A stretch of 64,000 bases of DNA from Kiloniella sp. EL199. GTDB taxonomy: Bacteria; Pseudomonadota; Alphaproteobacteria; Kiloniellales; Kiloniellaceae. The stretch spans positions 235,943-299,942 of the forward strand of contig NZ_OMPU01000006.1 of NCBI RefSeq assembly GCF_900313065.1. Reading direction: 5' to 3'. Within the stretch, counting starts at the first letter, position 1, and each line of letters begins with the position of its first letter. Positions 36,479-47,179 of the stretch are shown here, in pieces. The notes under the pieces are model-generated. The model saw only the letters and a list, made by a program, of their open reading frames with translations. It was not told the origin of the DNA and did no database searches. A program made the position numbers and the translations under genes.

Positions 36479-37525
36479 CTAAGCTTGCATTTCGCTAAAA
36501 CGCACGCTTGGTGTTGTAATAAACTTAGTATGGGTCGCATTGGTGTCGCGTTCAATGAACAATACTGCCATATCACGATTATTTGCGATTTCCAGCCCGC
36601 GCTCTTTACCGTGCACAAGCATTGCAGTTGCCCAGGCATCAGCAAGCATAGCATTTTCGGTCAATACAGTAACTGATGCTGTCGTATGTGTAATTGGGCG
36701 ACCTGTTTGGGCATCAATGATGTGTGAATAGCGTACGCCATCTTTTTCGAAATAGTTACGATAGTCACCTGATGTCGCCATGCCCAGGTTTGAAAGGCCG
36801 ACAACTTCATGCATCGTACGGTCGTGCGCGTCAGGGGTTTCGATACCAATCTGCCACGGTGTACCATCCGGGTTGAGGCCGGCTGTATAAAGATCGCCGC
36901 CGATTTCAACCATGAAATCTTTGATACCATGACTTTCGAGTTTACGTGCGATGACATCAACCCCATAGCCTTTGCCAATCGCAGAGAGATAAATCTCTGT
37001 TCCCGGTGTTTGTTTCTGAAGAGATTGATCAGAGATACGTAATGTTTGGCTTTGCCCAGATGCACGTAGAGCTGCTTCGATTACCTCTGCTGTCGGTGTC
37101 TGCACAGTGTTATTTGCAGAGCCGAAACCCCAAAGATCAATTAGTGGGCCTAGTGTTACGTCGAATTGACCATCACTGGCAGCATGCACGACATCAGCAG
37201 CATTCATAACTTCTGCTAAGGCGGGGGAAACTGATATCGAGTCTGTAGAATTTGACGCATTAAAGCGAGAAATTTCTGAGGCCGGATCCCAGTTTGATAG
37301 CTGTGCATTTACTTGCAACAACGCGCTATCAATGTCCTTACGCAGTACTTCTTCTGACAAAGTTCGAGTGTGATCAATAGCTACAACAGAGTAGTTGGTG
37401 CCCATGGTGAAACCGGCGACTTTTAACACCGACGCTGATGACCCCAATTTGCAAGCGCTTAGAGCGGCTAGGCAAGCTGGCATAATCATGAAGTTTCGGC
37501 GCGAAATGAGGAAATTGTCCGGCAC
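36479..37525 (-). CDS. apbE: FAD:protein FMN transferase
   Basis: The 348-residue enzyme attaches FMN through a phosphoester to threonines of NqrB and NqrC. Motifs are AGFTMGTNYSV, ISRFNAS, LWGFG, SAIGKGYGVDVI, EIGGDLYTAG and the late Thr-Asp segment ENAMLADAWATAMLV. The N terminus combines a twin-arginine-like motif (ISRRNFM) with a lipobox (LSAC, residues 22-25), so it may be exported folded and anchored as a lipoprotein in the periplasm, where the NqrC target site lies. It is the first gene of the maturation operon with nqrM and divergent from nqrA. Confidence 0.93.
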   Translation of the reverse strand: MPDNFLISRRNFMIMPACLAALSACKLGSSASVLKVAGFTMGTNYSVVAIDHTRTLSEEVLRKDIDSALLQVNAQLSNWDPASEISRFNASNSTDSISVSPALAEVMNAADVVHAASDGQFDVTLGPLIDLWGFGSANNTVQTPTAEVIEAALRASGQSQTLRISDQSLQKQTPGTEIYLSAIGKGYGVDVIARKLESHGIKDFMVEIGGDLYTAGLNPDGTPWQIGIETPDAHDRTMHEVVGLSNLGMATSGDYRNYFEKDGVRYSHIIDAQTGRPITHTTASVTVLTENAMLADAWATAMLVHGKERGLEIANNRDMAVLFIERDTNATHTKFITTPSVRFSEMQA

Positions 37526-37687
37526 TATTAAGGCCTCCGTGCTAATATAAAAGCTAGTTTCATTGGCTTATGGGCGAGTTTTATAGCAGATTCAACAAAA
37601 AATTAAGTCTTTACGGTCAAAAAAGTACTTTAAGAGGCAGCATAATTGTCGCATAAGGGCTAAAAATTTTTACAGGACTGCATAAAC

Positions 37688-39031
37688 GTGCCGAAATTCT
37701 CGTTACGAAAAGGTCTTGATGTTCCTGTGCTGGGGGCACCCGAGCCTGGAATCAAAGATCCTGCTACTGTTGGTTCCGTTGCCATCTTGGGCGCGGACTA
37801 TATCGGCCTAAAGCCGCGACTTGCGGTTCAAGAGGGGGACGTCGTTGGGGCAGGAGCCCCAATACTTTCTCATAAAGATACACCGGAAGTTAGGGTTACC
37901 TCACCAGTTTCTGGACGGGTTAGAGCCATTAATCGCGGTGCGCGCCGTGTTTTGATCAGTGTCGTAATTGACATTGACGAGGCCGCTGCTGAACCAGTTG
38001 ATTTTTCTAATGTTGGTGATGTTTTTACTGCAGAAGGTTTAACTAAGCGTCTTTGCGCTTCTGGGCTTTGGACGTCGTTTCGCACCAGACCTTATTCCAA
38101 GGTTCCCGCACCAGATACCAAGCCATCAGCTATTTTTGTGACTGCTATGGATACAGAGCCACTTTCGGCTGATCCGGCAGAAATTATTGCTGATGAAGCC
38201 GAAGCTTTCCGAAAAGGGCTCGGAGCGATTACACTGCTTACAGAAGGTAAAACCTATCTTTGCCAATCGCCCGATGCTGATATTCCCGGTTCAGATATTT
38301 CTGATGTAACTGTTGCAAGTTTTTCTGGTCCACATCCGGCTGGTCTCGCTGGTACGCATGTGCATTTTCTGGAACCCCCGAGGGGTGATCAAGCTGTCTG
38401 GACGATTGGTTATTCAGATGTGATTTCTATCGGTAAGCTATTATTGACCGGTCGTTATGATGCCAGTCGGGTGGTCGCTTTGTCTGGTCCACTTTGTGCT
38501 AATCCTCGTTTGGTTCGTTCAGTTGCTGGTGCATCAATGGCGGATCTGGTTGAAAGGGATATTCCCGGTGATACACCTGTTCGAATGATATCAGGTTCAA
38601 TCCTCAGTGGTCGTATGGGCGAGGGTGAGGATGGTTATCTTGGTCGTTATGCTCGTCAGATCACTTTGATTGAAGAAGATCATAAGCAGATCACAATGGG
38701 TTGGATACTGCCAATGCCGTCGAAATTTTCCGTACAGCCTGTGTTAGGATCGGCTTTTTCGAAGAAGCTTTATGCTTTGACGTCAAACCTTAATGGTGGG
38801 CGTAGAGCCATGGTGCCGCTTGGAACCTTTGAAGAGCTTATGCCGCAGGATTATCTGCCAACGCAATTGTTACGCGCCCTTTTGGTGATGGATACCGATC
38901 AAGCACAGGCACTCGGCGTGATGGAACTGGACGAAGAAGACCTTGGCCTGGTTGGCTTTGCATGCCCAGCCAAATACGAGTATGGCATGGCGCTGCGCGA
39001 TTGCCTTAACAAGATCGAAAAGGAGGGCTGA
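37688..39031 (+). CDS. nqrA: Na+-translocating NADH:quinone reductase subunit A
   Basis: The 447-residue peripheral subunit begins VPKFSLRKGLDVPVLG (GTG start) and has LSHKDTPEVRVTSPVSGRVRAINRGARR, then FSGPHPAGLAGTHVHFLEPP and the GYSDVISIGKLLLTGRYD segment. It belongs to the cytoplasmic face of NQR near the quinone site and has no cofactor of its own. It is the first gene of the nqrABCDEF operon, which is preceded by 162 bases shared with apbE. Confidence 0.94.
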   Translation: MPKFSLRKGLDVPVLGAPEPGIKDPATVGSVAILGADYIGLKPRLAVQEGDVVGAGAPILSHKDTPEVRVTSPVSGRVRAINRGARRVLISVVIDIDEAAAEPVDFSNVGDVFTAEGLTKRLCASGLWTSFRTRPYSKVPAPDTKPSAIFVTAMDTEPLSADPAEIIADEAEAFRKGLGAITLLTEGKTYLCQSPDADIPGSDISDVTVASFSGPHPAGLAGTHVHFLEPPRGDQAVWTIGYSDVISIGKLLLTGRYDASRVVALSGPLCANPRLVRSVAGASMADLVERDIPGDTPVRMISGSILSGRMGEGEDGYLGRYARQITLIEEDHKQITMGWILPMPSKFSVQPVLGSAFSKKLYALTSNLNGGRRAMVPLGTFEELMPQDYLPTQLLRALLVMDTDQAQALGVMELDEEDLGLVGFACPAKYEYGMALRDCLNKIEKEG

Positions 39032-39035
39032 TCAC

Positions 39036-40235
39036 GTGGGCATTCGCAACTTTTTCGATCACATAGAACCTCACTTTACCAATGGTGGAAAATACGAGAA
39101 GTTCTTCCCAATTTATGAAATGGTTGAGAGCTTTCTCTACACACCAAAAACGGTGACTAAAGTCGCCCCACATGCAAGATCTTATGTGGATATGAAACGG
39201 ATTATGACCTACGTGGTCATCGCAACGATCCCTTGCATTCTAATTGGTCTTTATAATATTGGTTTGCAGACCAATACGGCGATGGAAGTTCATAATTCAT
39301 CAGGTTGGCGAGTATGGCTGCTTGATTTGTTGGGTGTTGGCTTTAATCCTGACAATCACATTGCTAATTTTTTACATGGGCTGCTTTATTTTTTACCGAT
39401 CTACATTGTGACACTTGTTGTCGGTGGTATTTGGGAAGTTATCTTTGCGACGGTTCGTGGGCATGAAGTTAACGAAGGTTTTCTTGTTACTTCAATGCTT
39501 TATGCGCTTATCTTGCCGCCAAGTGCTCCCTTGTGGCAGGTAGCCCTTGGCATTTCCTTTGGCGTTGTCATTGGTAAAGAGGTCTTTGGTGGAACGGGTA
39601 AGAATTTCCTTAATCCAGCACTGACTGGACGGGCTTTTCTTTATTTTGCTTATCCGGCGCAAATGTCTGGCGAAACAATCTGGACACCTGTGGATGGCTT
39701 CTCTGGCGCAACGATGCTTTCTGTAAGTGCTTCTGACGGCTTTGTGGAACTTGCTGCACGCGGGATTGATTGGACAAGTGCTTTCATTGGTACGATTCAG
39801 GGATCTATTGGTGAGACCTCTACACTCGCTTGTTTAATTGGATTGAGCTTCTTGCTCATTACCAAGATTGCCAACTGGCGTTTGGTTGCTGGCTGTCTGG
39901 GCGGAATGATCGGCTTTTCATTGCTCCTCAACTGGATTGGTTCTGACAGTAATCCAATGTTTGCTATGCCTTGGTATTGGCACCTTGTTACAGGCGGTTT
40001 TGCTTTTGGTCTTGCTTTTATGGTTACTGAGCCTGTTTCTGCCAGTCATACCAACGTCGGACGTTATATCTATGGCGCATTGATTGGTTTTATGGTGGTG
40101 ATGATCCGTGTGATTAACCCGGCTTTTCCCGAAGGCATGATGCTCGCCATACTATTCGGAAACGTCTTTGCGCCATTGATCGATTATTTTGTGGTGCAGG
40201 CCAATATCAAGCGGAGGGCAAAAGGTAATGCCTGA
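39036..40235 (+). CDS. nqrB: Na+-translocating NADH:quinone reductase subunit B
   Basis: The 399-residue membrane subunit has about ten helices. The covalent FMN threonine is in DGFSGATMLS near residue 230, matching the ApbE recognition pattern DxxSGAT, and GTGKNFLNPALTGRAFLYFAYP lies just before it. It carries the main Na+ and quinone path. The GTG start at 39036 follows a strong GGAGG and fits the family N terminus MGIRNFFDHIEPHF; the open frame extends 31 codons upstream into nqrA. Confidence 0.94.
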   Translation: MGIRNFFDHIEPHFTNGGKYEKFFPIYEMVESFLYTPKTVTKVAPHARSYVDMKRIMTYVVIATIPCILIGLYNIGLQTNTAMEVHNSSGWRVWLLDLLGVGFNPDNHIANFLHGLLYFLPIYIVTLVVGGIWEVIFATVRGHEVNEGFLVTSMLYALILPPSAPLWQVALGISFGVVIGKEVFGGTGKNFLNPALTGRAFLYFAYPAQMSGETIWTPVDGFSGATMLSVSASDGFVELAARGIDWTSAFIGTIQGSIGETSTLACLIGLSFLLITKIANWRLVAGCLGGMIGFSLLLNWIGSDSNPMFAMPWYWHLVTGGFAFGLAFMVTEPVSASHTNVGRYIYGALIGFMVVMIRVINPAFPEGMMLAILFGNVFAPLIDYFVVQANIKRRAKGNA

Positions 40236-41034
40236 CGAAAATAAAAAAACTGGGCTGTTACGCCGTTTTCTCGACACGCCACCAGATTCTGTGGGCAAGA
40301 CGGTATTTGTAGCTGTTACGCTCTGTCTTGTGGCTTCAATGATTGTATCGGCTGTTGCGGTTTCTTTGAGACCAGTACAGGAAATCAATAAGCTTAAAGA
40401 CAAGCAGATTAATATTCTGCAAGTGGCTGGACTTTATAATCCTGACACGGATGTGACCGAGGCATTCAAGGTTTTCGAACCACATGTGCTGGAACTCGCA
40501 ACAGGTAAATTTACTGACCAGTTCGATGCGACCACATTTGATGATCGCGCTGCTGCGGATGATCTTGAATTATCTGTGGAATTGACTGATGATCCTGCGT
40601 CTATCGGTCGGCAAGCTAAATTTGTTACTGTTTATCTTCTGCGTAATGAAGATGGCAGTCTGGATAAGGTAATTTTGCCTCTACACGGTTATGGTCTTTG
40701 GTCAACGCTTTATGGCTTTATTGCTGTAGAAGAAAATGCCAATGATGTCTTTGGTTTACAGTTCTACAGCCACGCTGAAACACCGGGCCTTGGGGCCGAG
40801 GTTGATAATCCGCGCTGGAAATCATTATGGCGTGGTCAGAAGCTCTATGATGAGAATGGTGTGCTACAGATAACAGTTGCCAAAACGGCTCCGCCTGCAG
40901 GACAGGAATTCCATGTTGATGCTTTGGCTGGGGCGACACTAACGTCAAATGGTGTGGATAATCTGGTTCGTTTCTGGATGGGTAAGGCAGGATATGCTCC
41001 CTTCCTTGCATCCGTTAAAGCAGGAGAGATCTAA
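40228..41034 (+). CDS. nqrC: Na+-translocating NADH:quinone reductase subunit C
   Basis: The 268-residue subunit has one N-terminal helix ([21 protein letters not shown]) and a periplasmic domain. The FMN-bearing threonine is in [14 protein letters not shown] near residue 240; the residue usually Ser or Thr before GAT is Ala here. It overlaps nqrB by 8 bases and is preceded by GGAGGG and AAGG. The ATG at 40228 is the start; an earlier in-frame ATG lies within nqrB. Confidence 0.93.
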   Translation: MPDENKKTGLLRRFLDTPPDSVGKTVFVAVTLCLVASMIVSAVAVSLRPVQEINKLKDKQINILQVAGLYNPDTDVTEAFKVFEPHVLELATGKFTDQFDATTFDDRAAADDLELSVELTDDPASIGRQAKFVTVYLLRNEDGSLDKVILPLHGYGLWSTLYGFIAVEENANDVFGLQFYSHAETPGLGAEVDNPRWKSLWRGQKLYDENGVLQITVAKTAPPAGQEFHVDALAGATLTSNGVDNLVRFWMGKAGYAPFLASVKAGEI

Positions 41035-41687
41035 TGGCGCAAACTCCTAAAGAACTTATCCTTGACCCAATGGTCGATAACAACCCGATTACGCTACAGG
41101 TTCTGGGTATCTGTTCGGCGCTTGCGGTAACATCTTCCCTACAGGTTGCGTTTGTTATGGCCTTGGCCGTGACGGCGGTTACAGCCTTTGCATCTATGTT
41201 TATTTCAATGATCCGAAATCAGATCCCTGGTTCCATTCGGATTATTGTTCAGATGGTCATTATTGCGTCACTGGTTATTGTCGTTGATCAAGTCCTTAAG
41301 GCCTATGCCTTCGAAATTTCCAAAACACTGTCTGTTTTTGTCGGTTTGATCATTACCAACTGTATTGTGATGGGGCGTGCCGAGGCCTTTGCTATGAAGA
41401 ATCCCCCGATTGCATCTTTCATCGATGGAATTGGTAATGGGTTAGGCTACGGCCTGATATTGATGCTCGTCGGTGTGATTCGCGAGCTGTTCGGTTCCGG
41501 TTCTCTCTTTGGTGTGACGATACTTGAGACAGTTAATAATGGTGGTTGGTACGTGCCAAACGGTCTCTTGTTGTTGCCGCCGTCTGCCTTCTTTGTGATT
41601 GGTTTGATTATCTGGGCATTCCGCGCCTGGAAGCCAGAGCAAGTTGAAGAGCGTGATTATAAAATTCAAGTGGTTGAGGAACACTAA
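41034..41687 (+). CDS. nqrD: Na+-translocating NADH:quinone reductase subunit D
   Basis: The 217-residue protein has six membrane helices. The cysteines that bind the intramembrane iron centre with NqrE lie in ICSALAVT near the N terminus and in [16 protein letters not shown] near residue 110. RnfE-like pseudo-symmetry with NqrE is expected. It overlaps nqrC's stop (TAATG), showing translational coupling. Confidence 0.94.
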   Translation: MAQTPKELILDPMVDNNPITLQVLGICSALAVTSSLQVAFVMALAVTAVTAFASMFISMIRNQIPGSIRIIVQMVIIASLVIVVDQVLKAYAFEISKTLSVFVGLIITNCIVMGRAEAFAMKNPPIASFIDGIGNGLGYGLILMLVGVIRELFGSGSLFGVTILETVNNGGWYVPNGLLLLPPSAFFVIGLIIWAFRAWKPEQVEERDYKIQVVEEH

Positions 41688-42295
41688 TGGAAGAGCTGAT
41701 CTCTTTAGCCGTAAAGGCGATTTTCGTCGAAAATCTTGCGCTTTCATTTTTCCTTGGCATGTGCACCTTTATTGCTGTGTCGAAAAAGATTGCGACTGCT
41801 ATTGGACTGGGTATTTCCGTGATGATTGTGCAGGCCATTACTGTGCCGGCAAACAATCTGATCCTGACGTATCTTCTGGCGCCGGGCGCTCTTTCCTGGG
41901 CAGGTTTTGGTAATGTTGATCTGACTTTTCTCGGTTTGATTTCTTATATCGGCGTTATTGCTGCGCTGGTTCAGATCCTTGAAATGGTCTTGGATAAATA
42001 TTTCCCGCCGCTCTACAATGCTTTGGGTGTGTTCCTGCCGTTGATTACGGTGAACTGTGCTATTCTTGGTGGTTCGCTCTTTATGGTCGAGCGTGACTAT
42101 AACTTTGCAGAAGCGACAACCTACGGCATCTCTTCCGGTTTTGGTTGGGCTTTGGCGATCACGGCAATGGCTGGTGTTCGGGAAAAGCTAAAGTATTCGG
42201 ATATACCTGACGGCCTTCAGGGCCTTGGTATTACCTTCATCACTGCCGGCCTTATGGCGATGGCTTTCATGTCCTTTAGTGGCGTGAAACTGTAA
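41687..42295 (+). CDS. nqrE: Na+-translocating NADH:quinone reductase subunit E
   Basis: The 202-residue, six-helix membrane protein is the pseudo-symmetric partner of NqrD. Its iron-binding cysteines are in [13 protein letters not shown] (about residue 26) and [15 protein letters not shown] (about residue 120). It begins at an ATG overlapping the nqrD stop (TAATG). Together the two subunits carry electrons across the membrane. Confidence 0.94.
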   Translation: MEELISLAVKAIFVENLALSFFLGMCTFIAVSKKIATAIGLGISVMIVQAITVPANNLILTYLLAPGALSWAGFGNVDLTFLGLISYIGVIAALVQILEMVLDKYFPPLYNALGVFLPLITVNCAILGGSLFMVERDYNFAEATTYGISSGFGWALAITAMAGVREKLKYSDIPDGLQGLGITFITAGLMAMAFMSFSGVKL

Positions 42296-42308
42296 AGGGG
42301 AGGCTCAA

Positions 42309-43532
42309 TTGATCACATTTGGATTAGGCATCCTGCTTTTTACATTGATCGTTCTGGCACTTGTTACGATCATTCTCGCTGCACGCTCCAAGCTGGTTTC
42401 TACCGGAAACGTTGATATTACCATTAATGGCGAGAAAACGATTTCTGTGCCTGCTGGCGGAAAGTTGTTGCAAACACTGGCCGAACAGAAACTTTTTGTT
42501 CCTTCTGCTTGTGGTGGTGGTGGCACCTGTGCGCAATGTCGCGTTAAGATTTTTTCTGGTGGTGGTTCTATTCTGCCGACGGAGGAAAGCCATATCACAA
42601 AACGCGAAGCCTCTTGTGGCGACCGTCTGTCCTGTCAGGTCGCGGTTAAGCAGGATATGGAAATTGAAGTTCCTGAAGAGGTTTTCGGTGTTAAAAAGTG
42701 GGAATGTACGGTTCGTTCAAACGAGAATGTGGCAACTTTCATTAAGGCATTAATACTTGATCTGCCTGAAGGTGAGGATGTCAACTTCCGTGCGGGGGGC
42801 TACATTCAGATTGAAGCACCTGCACATCAACTGAAATACAAAGATTTCGACGTTGAAGAAGAGTATCGGGAAGATTGGGACAAGTTCAATCTCTGGCAAT
42901 ACGAGTCGACAGTAAGTGAACCTGTTGAACGTGCTTATTCAATGGCAAACTACCCGGAAGAAAAGGGCATGATTATGCTCAATGTTCGTGTGGCATCACC
43001 GCCACCGGGAACACAGGGTATTCCTCCGGGACAAATGTCGTCTTATATCTTTAATTTGAAACCAGGTGATAAGGTGACGATCTCGGGGCCATTCGGCGAG
43101 TTTTTTGCACGCGATACTGATAAGGAAATGGTCTTTATCGGCGGCGGTGCGGGTATGGCGCCAATGCGTAGTCACATTTTTGACCAGCTTAAGCGTCTTA
43201 AGAACAAGGATCGTAAGATCACATTCTGGTACGGCGCGCGGTCAAAGCGGGAAATGTTCTTTGTTGAGGACTTTGATCAACTGGCAGCCGAGTTTCCAAA
43301 CTTTACCTGGCATGTTGCTTTATCTGATGCACTGCCTGAAGATGATTGGGATGGCTATACTGGATTCATTCATAACGTTCTTTATGATGAGTATCTTAAG
43401 AATCATACTGCGCCCGAGGATTGCGAGTATTATATGTGTGGACCTCCGATAATGAATTCCTCGGTGATTAACATGCTCCTGGAGCTTGGAGTCGACCGCG
43501 AGGATATTATGTTGGATGATTTCGGTGGTTAG
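42309..43532 (+). CDS. nqrF: Na+-translocating NADH:quinone reductase subunit F
   Basis: The 407-residue subunit takes electrons from NADH. It has one N-terminal helix, a 2Fe-2S ferredoxin domain ([15 protein letters not shown], then [10 protein letters not shown]), and a ferredoxin-reductase module with the FAD motif [11 protein letters not shown] and the NAD motif [20 protein letters not shown]. The C terminus [12 protein letters not shown] is diagnostic. The start is TTG, with a strong GGGGAGG 6 bases before it, so it may tune expression relative to the other subunits. A terminator follows at 43549. Confidence 0.94.
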   Translation: MITFGLGILLFTLIVLALVTIILAARSKLVSTGNVDITINGEKTISVPAGGKLLQTLAEQKLFVPSACGGGGTCAQCRVKIFSGGGSILPTEESHITKREASCGDRLSCQVAVKQDMEIEVPEEVFGVKKWECTVRSNENVATFIKALILDLPEGEDVNFRAGGYIQIEAPAHQLKYKDFDVEEEYREDWDKFNLWQYESTVSEPVERAYSMANYPEEKGMIMLNVRVASPPPGTQGIPPGQMSSYIFNLKPGDKVTISGPFGEFFARDTDKEMVFIGGGAGMAPMRSHIFDQLKRLKNKDRKITFWYGARSKREMFFVEDFDQLAAEFPNFTWHVALSDALPEDDWDGYTGFIHNVLYDEYLKNHTAPEDCEYYMCGPPIMNSSVINMLLELGVDREDIMLDDFGG

Positions 43533-43548
43533 GATTAAAGTTTCAAAT

Positions 43549-43574
43549 GGTCAGAGTGATCTCTAACCCTTTTT
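43549..43574 (+). terminator. terminator of the nqr operon
   Basis: GGTCAGAG (43549-43556) and CTCTAACC (43561-43568) form a stem with one internal mismatch and a 4-base loop, followed by CTTTTT (43569-43574), 17 bases after the nqrF stop. Confidence 0.7.
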
Positions 43575-43950
43575 AAGGTGATTTGTTTCTTGGTAATAAA
43601 AAGATTTGTCGACGCCTATGTGCAAAAGCTATCAAGTTCCAGCTGGCGTTCTCGTGGGAATTATGGTGATGAGCTGGAAAGATAGTTAGTTTCTATCCTG
43701 AATTAGCCATTTCTTATAGAGCCTTGATAAAATAGATTGCTGTTTCTGTGGTTTTGTCATGAATATCAGGTGAGATTTTCAACTGGTGCTGAATAAAATC
43801 GATTAATTAGGTCATTGAAGATAAAGGATTTTCTTCTTATCTTTACCTTTGTTGAAAAAACTAAAAAAAAACTGTCAAAAATCTATTCCGTCGCTTGACA
43901 GGGAAGAGGGACTACATTAAACAAACCCTCGTCCGCAGGGACGGTTTTGT
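43575..43950. other. intergenic region before the tRNA-Asp pair
   Basis: About 376 bases with no coding frame or RNA gene that I can support. A TTGACA box (around 43895) lies about 50 bases upstream of the first tRNA and may be its -35 element, but no clean -10 box follows at the right distance. Confidence 0.35.
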
Positions 43951-44027
43951 GGGGGTGTAGCTCAGTTGGTTAGAGCGCTGGCCTGTCACGCCAGAGGTCG
44001 CGAGTTCAAGTCTCGTCATCCTCGCCA
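43951..44027 (+). tRNA. tRNA-Asp (GTC), copy 1
   Basis: Acceptor GGGGGTG/CATCCTC with two G-U pairs, D-arm, anticodon stem CTGGC/GCCAG with loop CTGTCAC (anticodon GTC), T-arm GTTCAAG, discriminator G and encoded CCA. Identical over all 77 bases to the copy at 44058. Confidence 0.95.
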
Positions 44028-44057
44028 TTCAACCGTCCACCGATGGCACTCTTCTGC

Positions 44058-44134
44058 GGGGGTGTAGCTCAGTTGGTTAGAGCGCTGGCCTGTCACGCCA
44101 GAGGTCGCGAGTTCAAGTCTCGTCATCCTCGCCA
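44058..44134 (+). tRNA. tRNA-Asp (GTC), copy 2
   Basis: Identical to the tRNA at 43951, with 30 bases between them. The spacer and upstream flanks differ, so only the tRNA itself has been duplicated or kept identical. Confidence 0.95.
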
Positions 44135-44427
44135 TCATTTCTTATTGATACTCCTCGTATCCTTATAATATTCCTGTATATTTTAATACATTGCAAATAT
44201 TTATCCTATAGAATGGAATGTGTTTCCTTTTGTTCTTCGGGTAATACTTGATTCAGCTACTGGGACAACACGATTTTTTTCTAGATTGTGGCGATTCTAT
44301 GTTTGCTTATGTCGCCTTTGGGCGATATTTAGTACATACTTAAAAAATAGGGCCATAAAAGGCCTCTTGTCATATTCGACATGAAAGGCGATTTGCGCGG
44401 TAACCCTCGTGTAGATTGTATGGAGAG
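44135..44427. other. intergenic region between tRNA-Asp and nuoA
   Basis: About 293 AT-rich bases. A weak hairpin, ATGTCGCC-TTTG-GGCGATAT (about 44308-44328) with a T-rich end, might terminate tRNA transcripts. The nuo promoter should lie here, but I cannot place it with confidence. Confidence 0.35.
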
Positions 44428-44799
44428 ATGGGCTTAGATGGGATGTTGGCAGAATATCTGCCAATTCTGATCTTTCTCGGAATTGCAGTAGGGCTGGCGA
44501 TCGCAATGATGCTAGCTTCTGTAATCATGGCTAAACAGCACCCTGATTCAGAGAAAATCAGTACTTATGAGTGTGGTTTCGAAGCGTTTGATGATGCGCG
44601 AAGCCGTTTTGATGTGCGCTTCTATCTGGTGGCGATCCTCTTCATTATTTTTGATCTTGAAGTAGCCTTCCTGTTCCCCTGGGCTGTATCTCTTGGTGAT
44701 ATCGGTCTCTTTGGTTTCTGGTCGATGGTGATCTTTCTGGTCATTTTGACGATTGGCTTTGCATACGAATGGAAGAAAGGGGCATTGGAATGGGAGTAA
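44428..44799 (+). CDS. nuoA: NADH-quinone oxidoreductase subunit A
   Basis: The 123-residue membrane subunit has three helices and the family core [41 protein letters not shown]. It begins the 14-gene nuo operon. Starts at 44416 (TTG), 44428 or 44443 (ATG) are all possible; the last gives the shortest N terminus ([13 protein letters not shown]) and none has a clear ribosome-binding site. It overlaps nuoB by 10 bases. Confidence 0.93.
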   Translation: MGLDGMLAEYLPILIFLGIAVGLAIAMMLASVIMAKQHPDSEKISTYECGFEAFDDARSRFDVRFYLVAILFIIFDLEVAFLFPWAVSLGDIGLFGFWSMVIFLVILTIGFAYEWKKGALEWE

Positions 44800-45344
44800 T
44801 CTCTAATCCAGCTCTCAAGCAAGGGGCACCGCTGCCACCGGGGCCGGAACAGGATCTTGTTCTGCAAAATGTTGGCGAAGAACTCGCCGAACGTGGCTTT
44901 GTGTTGGCGCGTATGGATCAACTGACGGGTTGGGCGCAATCGGGATCACTATGGCCCATGACTTTTGGTTTGGCTTGCTGTGCGGTCGAAATGATGCACG
45001 CGGCATGTAGCCGTTATGACATGGACCGTTTTGGCATGGTTTTTCGCCCGTCGCCCCGTCAGTCTGATGTGATGATTGTTGCCGGTACGCTTACCAACAA
45101 AATGGCACCGGCCTTGCGCAAGGTTTATGATCAGATGCCAGAGCCTCGTTGGGTTATCTCAATGGGGTCTTGTGCTAATGGTGGTGGCTATTATCACTAT
45201 TCCTATTCTGTTGTTCGTGGCTGTGACCGGGTCGTTCCTGTAGATATCTATGTACCGGGATGCCCGCCGACTGCTGAGGCGCTTATTTACGGTATTCTAC
45301 AGCTTCAGAAGAAAATCAAACGAACCGCGAAATTCCGCAGGTAG
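44790..45344 (+). CDS. nuoB: NADH-quinone oxidoreductase subunit B
   Basis: The 184-residue subunit holds the terminal 4Fe-4S cluster N2. Its ligands are visible as the tandem CC in [13 protein letters not shown], the cysteine of [12 protein letters not shown] and that of [13 protein letters not shown] at 44790 lies within the end of nuoA and has AAAGGGG upstream; an earlier in-frame ATG is inside nuoA. Confidence 0.95.
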   Translation: MGVISNPALKQGAPLPPGPEQDLVLQNVGEELAERGFVLARMDQLTGWAQSGSLWPMTFGLACCAVEMMHAACSRYDMDRFGMVFRPSPRQSDVMIVAGTLTNKMAPALRKVYDQMPEPRWVISMGSCANGGGYYHYSYSVVRGCDRVVPVDIYVPGCPPTAEALIYGILQLQKKIKRTAKFRR

Positions 45345-45379
45345 CCTATTTCAGGCATTCCTAAATACTGGTGAACTAT

Positions 45380-46000
45380 ATGAATCAGGCTTTACTGGAC
45401 TTGGGCGATTATATCGCCACTACCTTGGGAGAGGCGGTAACTGGATCAGAGCTTATAAATGACGAACTTGTCATCTGGGCAAAGTCAGATACCCTTCTTG
45501 AGGTTATAAAGTTCCTAAGAGACAATCAAAACTGTCAATTCAGACAGCTGGTGGAATTGACTGCGGTTGATTATCCGGCCCGGGAAGATCGTTTTGAACT
45601 CGTTTACTGTCTTCTATCTCTTACTCACAATCAGCGTGTTAAGGTCAAGTTTTCAACAAGTGATGAAACGCCTGTTGAATCTGTAACAGGGCTGTTCAGT
45701 TCTGCTATCTGGTACGAGCGCGAAGTGTGGGATATGTACGGTATTTTCTTTGCCAATCATCCGGATTTGCGCCGTATGTTGACTGACTATGGTTTTGAAG
45801 GTCATCCGCTGCGCAAGGATTTCCCGCTTACAGGTTATGTCGAAGTCAGATATGACGAAGCGCAAAAGCGTGTTGTTTACGAACCTGTGAAACTGACACA
45901 GGAATTCCGGAATTTCGATTTCTCCAGCCCGTGGGAAGGTATTGTAAATCTGCCGGGTGATGAGAAAGCCGAACAGGAAAATGAAGAGGGGGCTGCTTAA
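45380..46000 (+). CDS. nuoC: NADH-quinone oxidoreductase subunit C
   Basis: The 206-residue peripheral-arm subunit carries the NuoC signature REVWDMYGIFFANHPDLRRMLTDYGFEGHPLRKDFPLTGYVEVRYDE near residues 115-160. It is separate from NuoD, as in alphaproteobacteria and mitochondria. ATG at 45380 has GGTGA at a good distance; a GTG three codons earlier is possible. Its TAA is immediately followed by the nuoD ATG. Confidence 0.94.
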   Translation: MNQALLDLGDYIATTLGEAVTGSELINDELVIWAKSDTLLEVIKFLRDNQNCQFRQLVELTAVDYPAREDRFELVYCLLSLTHNQRVKVKFSTSDETPVESVTGLFSSAIWYEREVWDMYGIFFANHPDLRRMLTDYGFEGHPLRKDFPLTGYVEVRYDEAQKRVVYEPVKLTQEFRNFDFSSPWEGIVNLPGDEKAEQENEEGAA

Positions 46001-47179
46001 ATGGCTGAAGCAACGATTAAGCCTCTTACGCTGAACTTTGGTCCTCAGCATCCGGCTGCGCACGGTGTTCTTCGTCTCGTTATGGAAATGGATGGCGAGA
46101 TCATCGAACGGGCAGATCCGCATATTGGTCTGCTGCACCGTGGCACAGAAAAGTTGATTGAATATAAGACCTATTTACAGGCAATTCCTTATTTTGACCG
46201 CCTTGATTATGTGGCACCGATGAACCAAGAGCATGTTTTTGCTCTTGCTGTTGAAAAGCTGCTTGATATCGAAGTGCCAAAGCGCGGTCAGTACATCCGT
46301 GTTCTCTATTGCGAAATCGGACGTATTCTAAATCACCTTTTGAATATCACGACTTTTGCGATTGACGTTGGTGCGATGACACCTATCCTCTGGGGCTTTG
46401 AACAACGTGAAATCCTGATGGAATTCTACGAGCGTGCTTGTGGTGCCAGATTACACGCTGCTTACTTCCGTCCGGGTGGTGTGCATCAGGATCTTCCAGC
46501 CGGATTGCTGTCCGATATTTCAGAATTTTGTGATAACTTCCCGGCCTTTATTGACGACCTCGAAGGTTTGTTGACTGAAAACAGAATTTTCCGTCAAAGA
46601 ACAGTTGATATCGGTGTTATGAATTTTGACGAAGCGATGGATTGGGGGCTTTCCGGTCCTATGATCCGTGGTTCCGGTATTGCATGGGATCTGCGTAAAT
46701 CACAACCTTACGATTGTTATGATGAACTGGATTTTGATATTCCAGTTGGGAAAAACGGTGATTGTTTCGACAGATATCTTGTTCGTGTCGAAGAGATGCG
46801 TCAGTCCCTGCATATTATGAAGCAGTGTATTGAGAAGATGCCTGAAGGGCCTGTTCTTGCGCCAAATCATAAAGTTACCCCTCCGCGTCGTGATGATATG
46901 AAACGCTCTATGGAAGCGTTGATCCACCACTTCAAACTTTATACAGAAGGTTTCCACGTTCCTGCCGGTGAAACTTATATTGCGGTCGAAGCTCCCAAGG
47001 GAGAGTTCGGTGTTTATCTGGTCGCTGATGGATCAAATAAACCATACCGTTGTAAAATTAAAGCACCGGGATTTGCGCACCTAGCTGCCATGGATTACAT
47101 GTGCCGCGGGCACATGCTGGCTGATAGTGTCGCTATTCTGGGTTCAATGGATATCGTCTTCGGCGAGGTTGACCGATGA
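46001..47179 (+). CDS. nuoD: NADH-quinone oxidoreductase subunit D
   Basis: The 392-residue subunit helps form the quinone site. Signatures are [15 protein letters not shown] (with the quinone-binding His) near residue 14 and [13 protein letters not shown]. The C-terminal [23 protein letters not shown]-type segment and the final arginine (VDR) are as expected. It overlaps nuoE by 4 bases (ATGA). Confidence 0.95.
   Translation: MAEATIKPLTLNFGPQHPAAHGVLRLVMEMDGEIIERADPHIGLLHRGTEKLIEYKTYLQAIPYFDRLDYVAPMNQEHVFALAVEKLLDIEVPKRGQYIRVLYCEIGRILNHLLNITTFAIDVGAMTPILWGFEQREILMEFYERACGARLHAAYFRPGGVHQDLPAGLLSDISEFCDNFPAFIDDLEGLLTENRIFRQRTVDIGVMNFDEAMDWGLSGPMIRGSGIAWDLRKSQPYDCYDELDFDIPVGKNGDCFDRYLVRVEEMRQSLHIMKQCIEKMPEGPVLAPNHKVTPPRRDDMKRSMEALIHHFKLYTEGFHVPAGETYIAVEAPKGEFGVYLVADGSNKPYRCKIKAPGFAHLAAMDYMCRGHMLADSVAILGSMDIVFGEVDR

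Noticed and set aside
43951-44134. tRNA-Asp pair as attachment sites of an integrated element
   Set aside because: The two copies are complete tRNA genes only 30 bases apart with no integrase gene nearby; a simple tandem duplication explains them.
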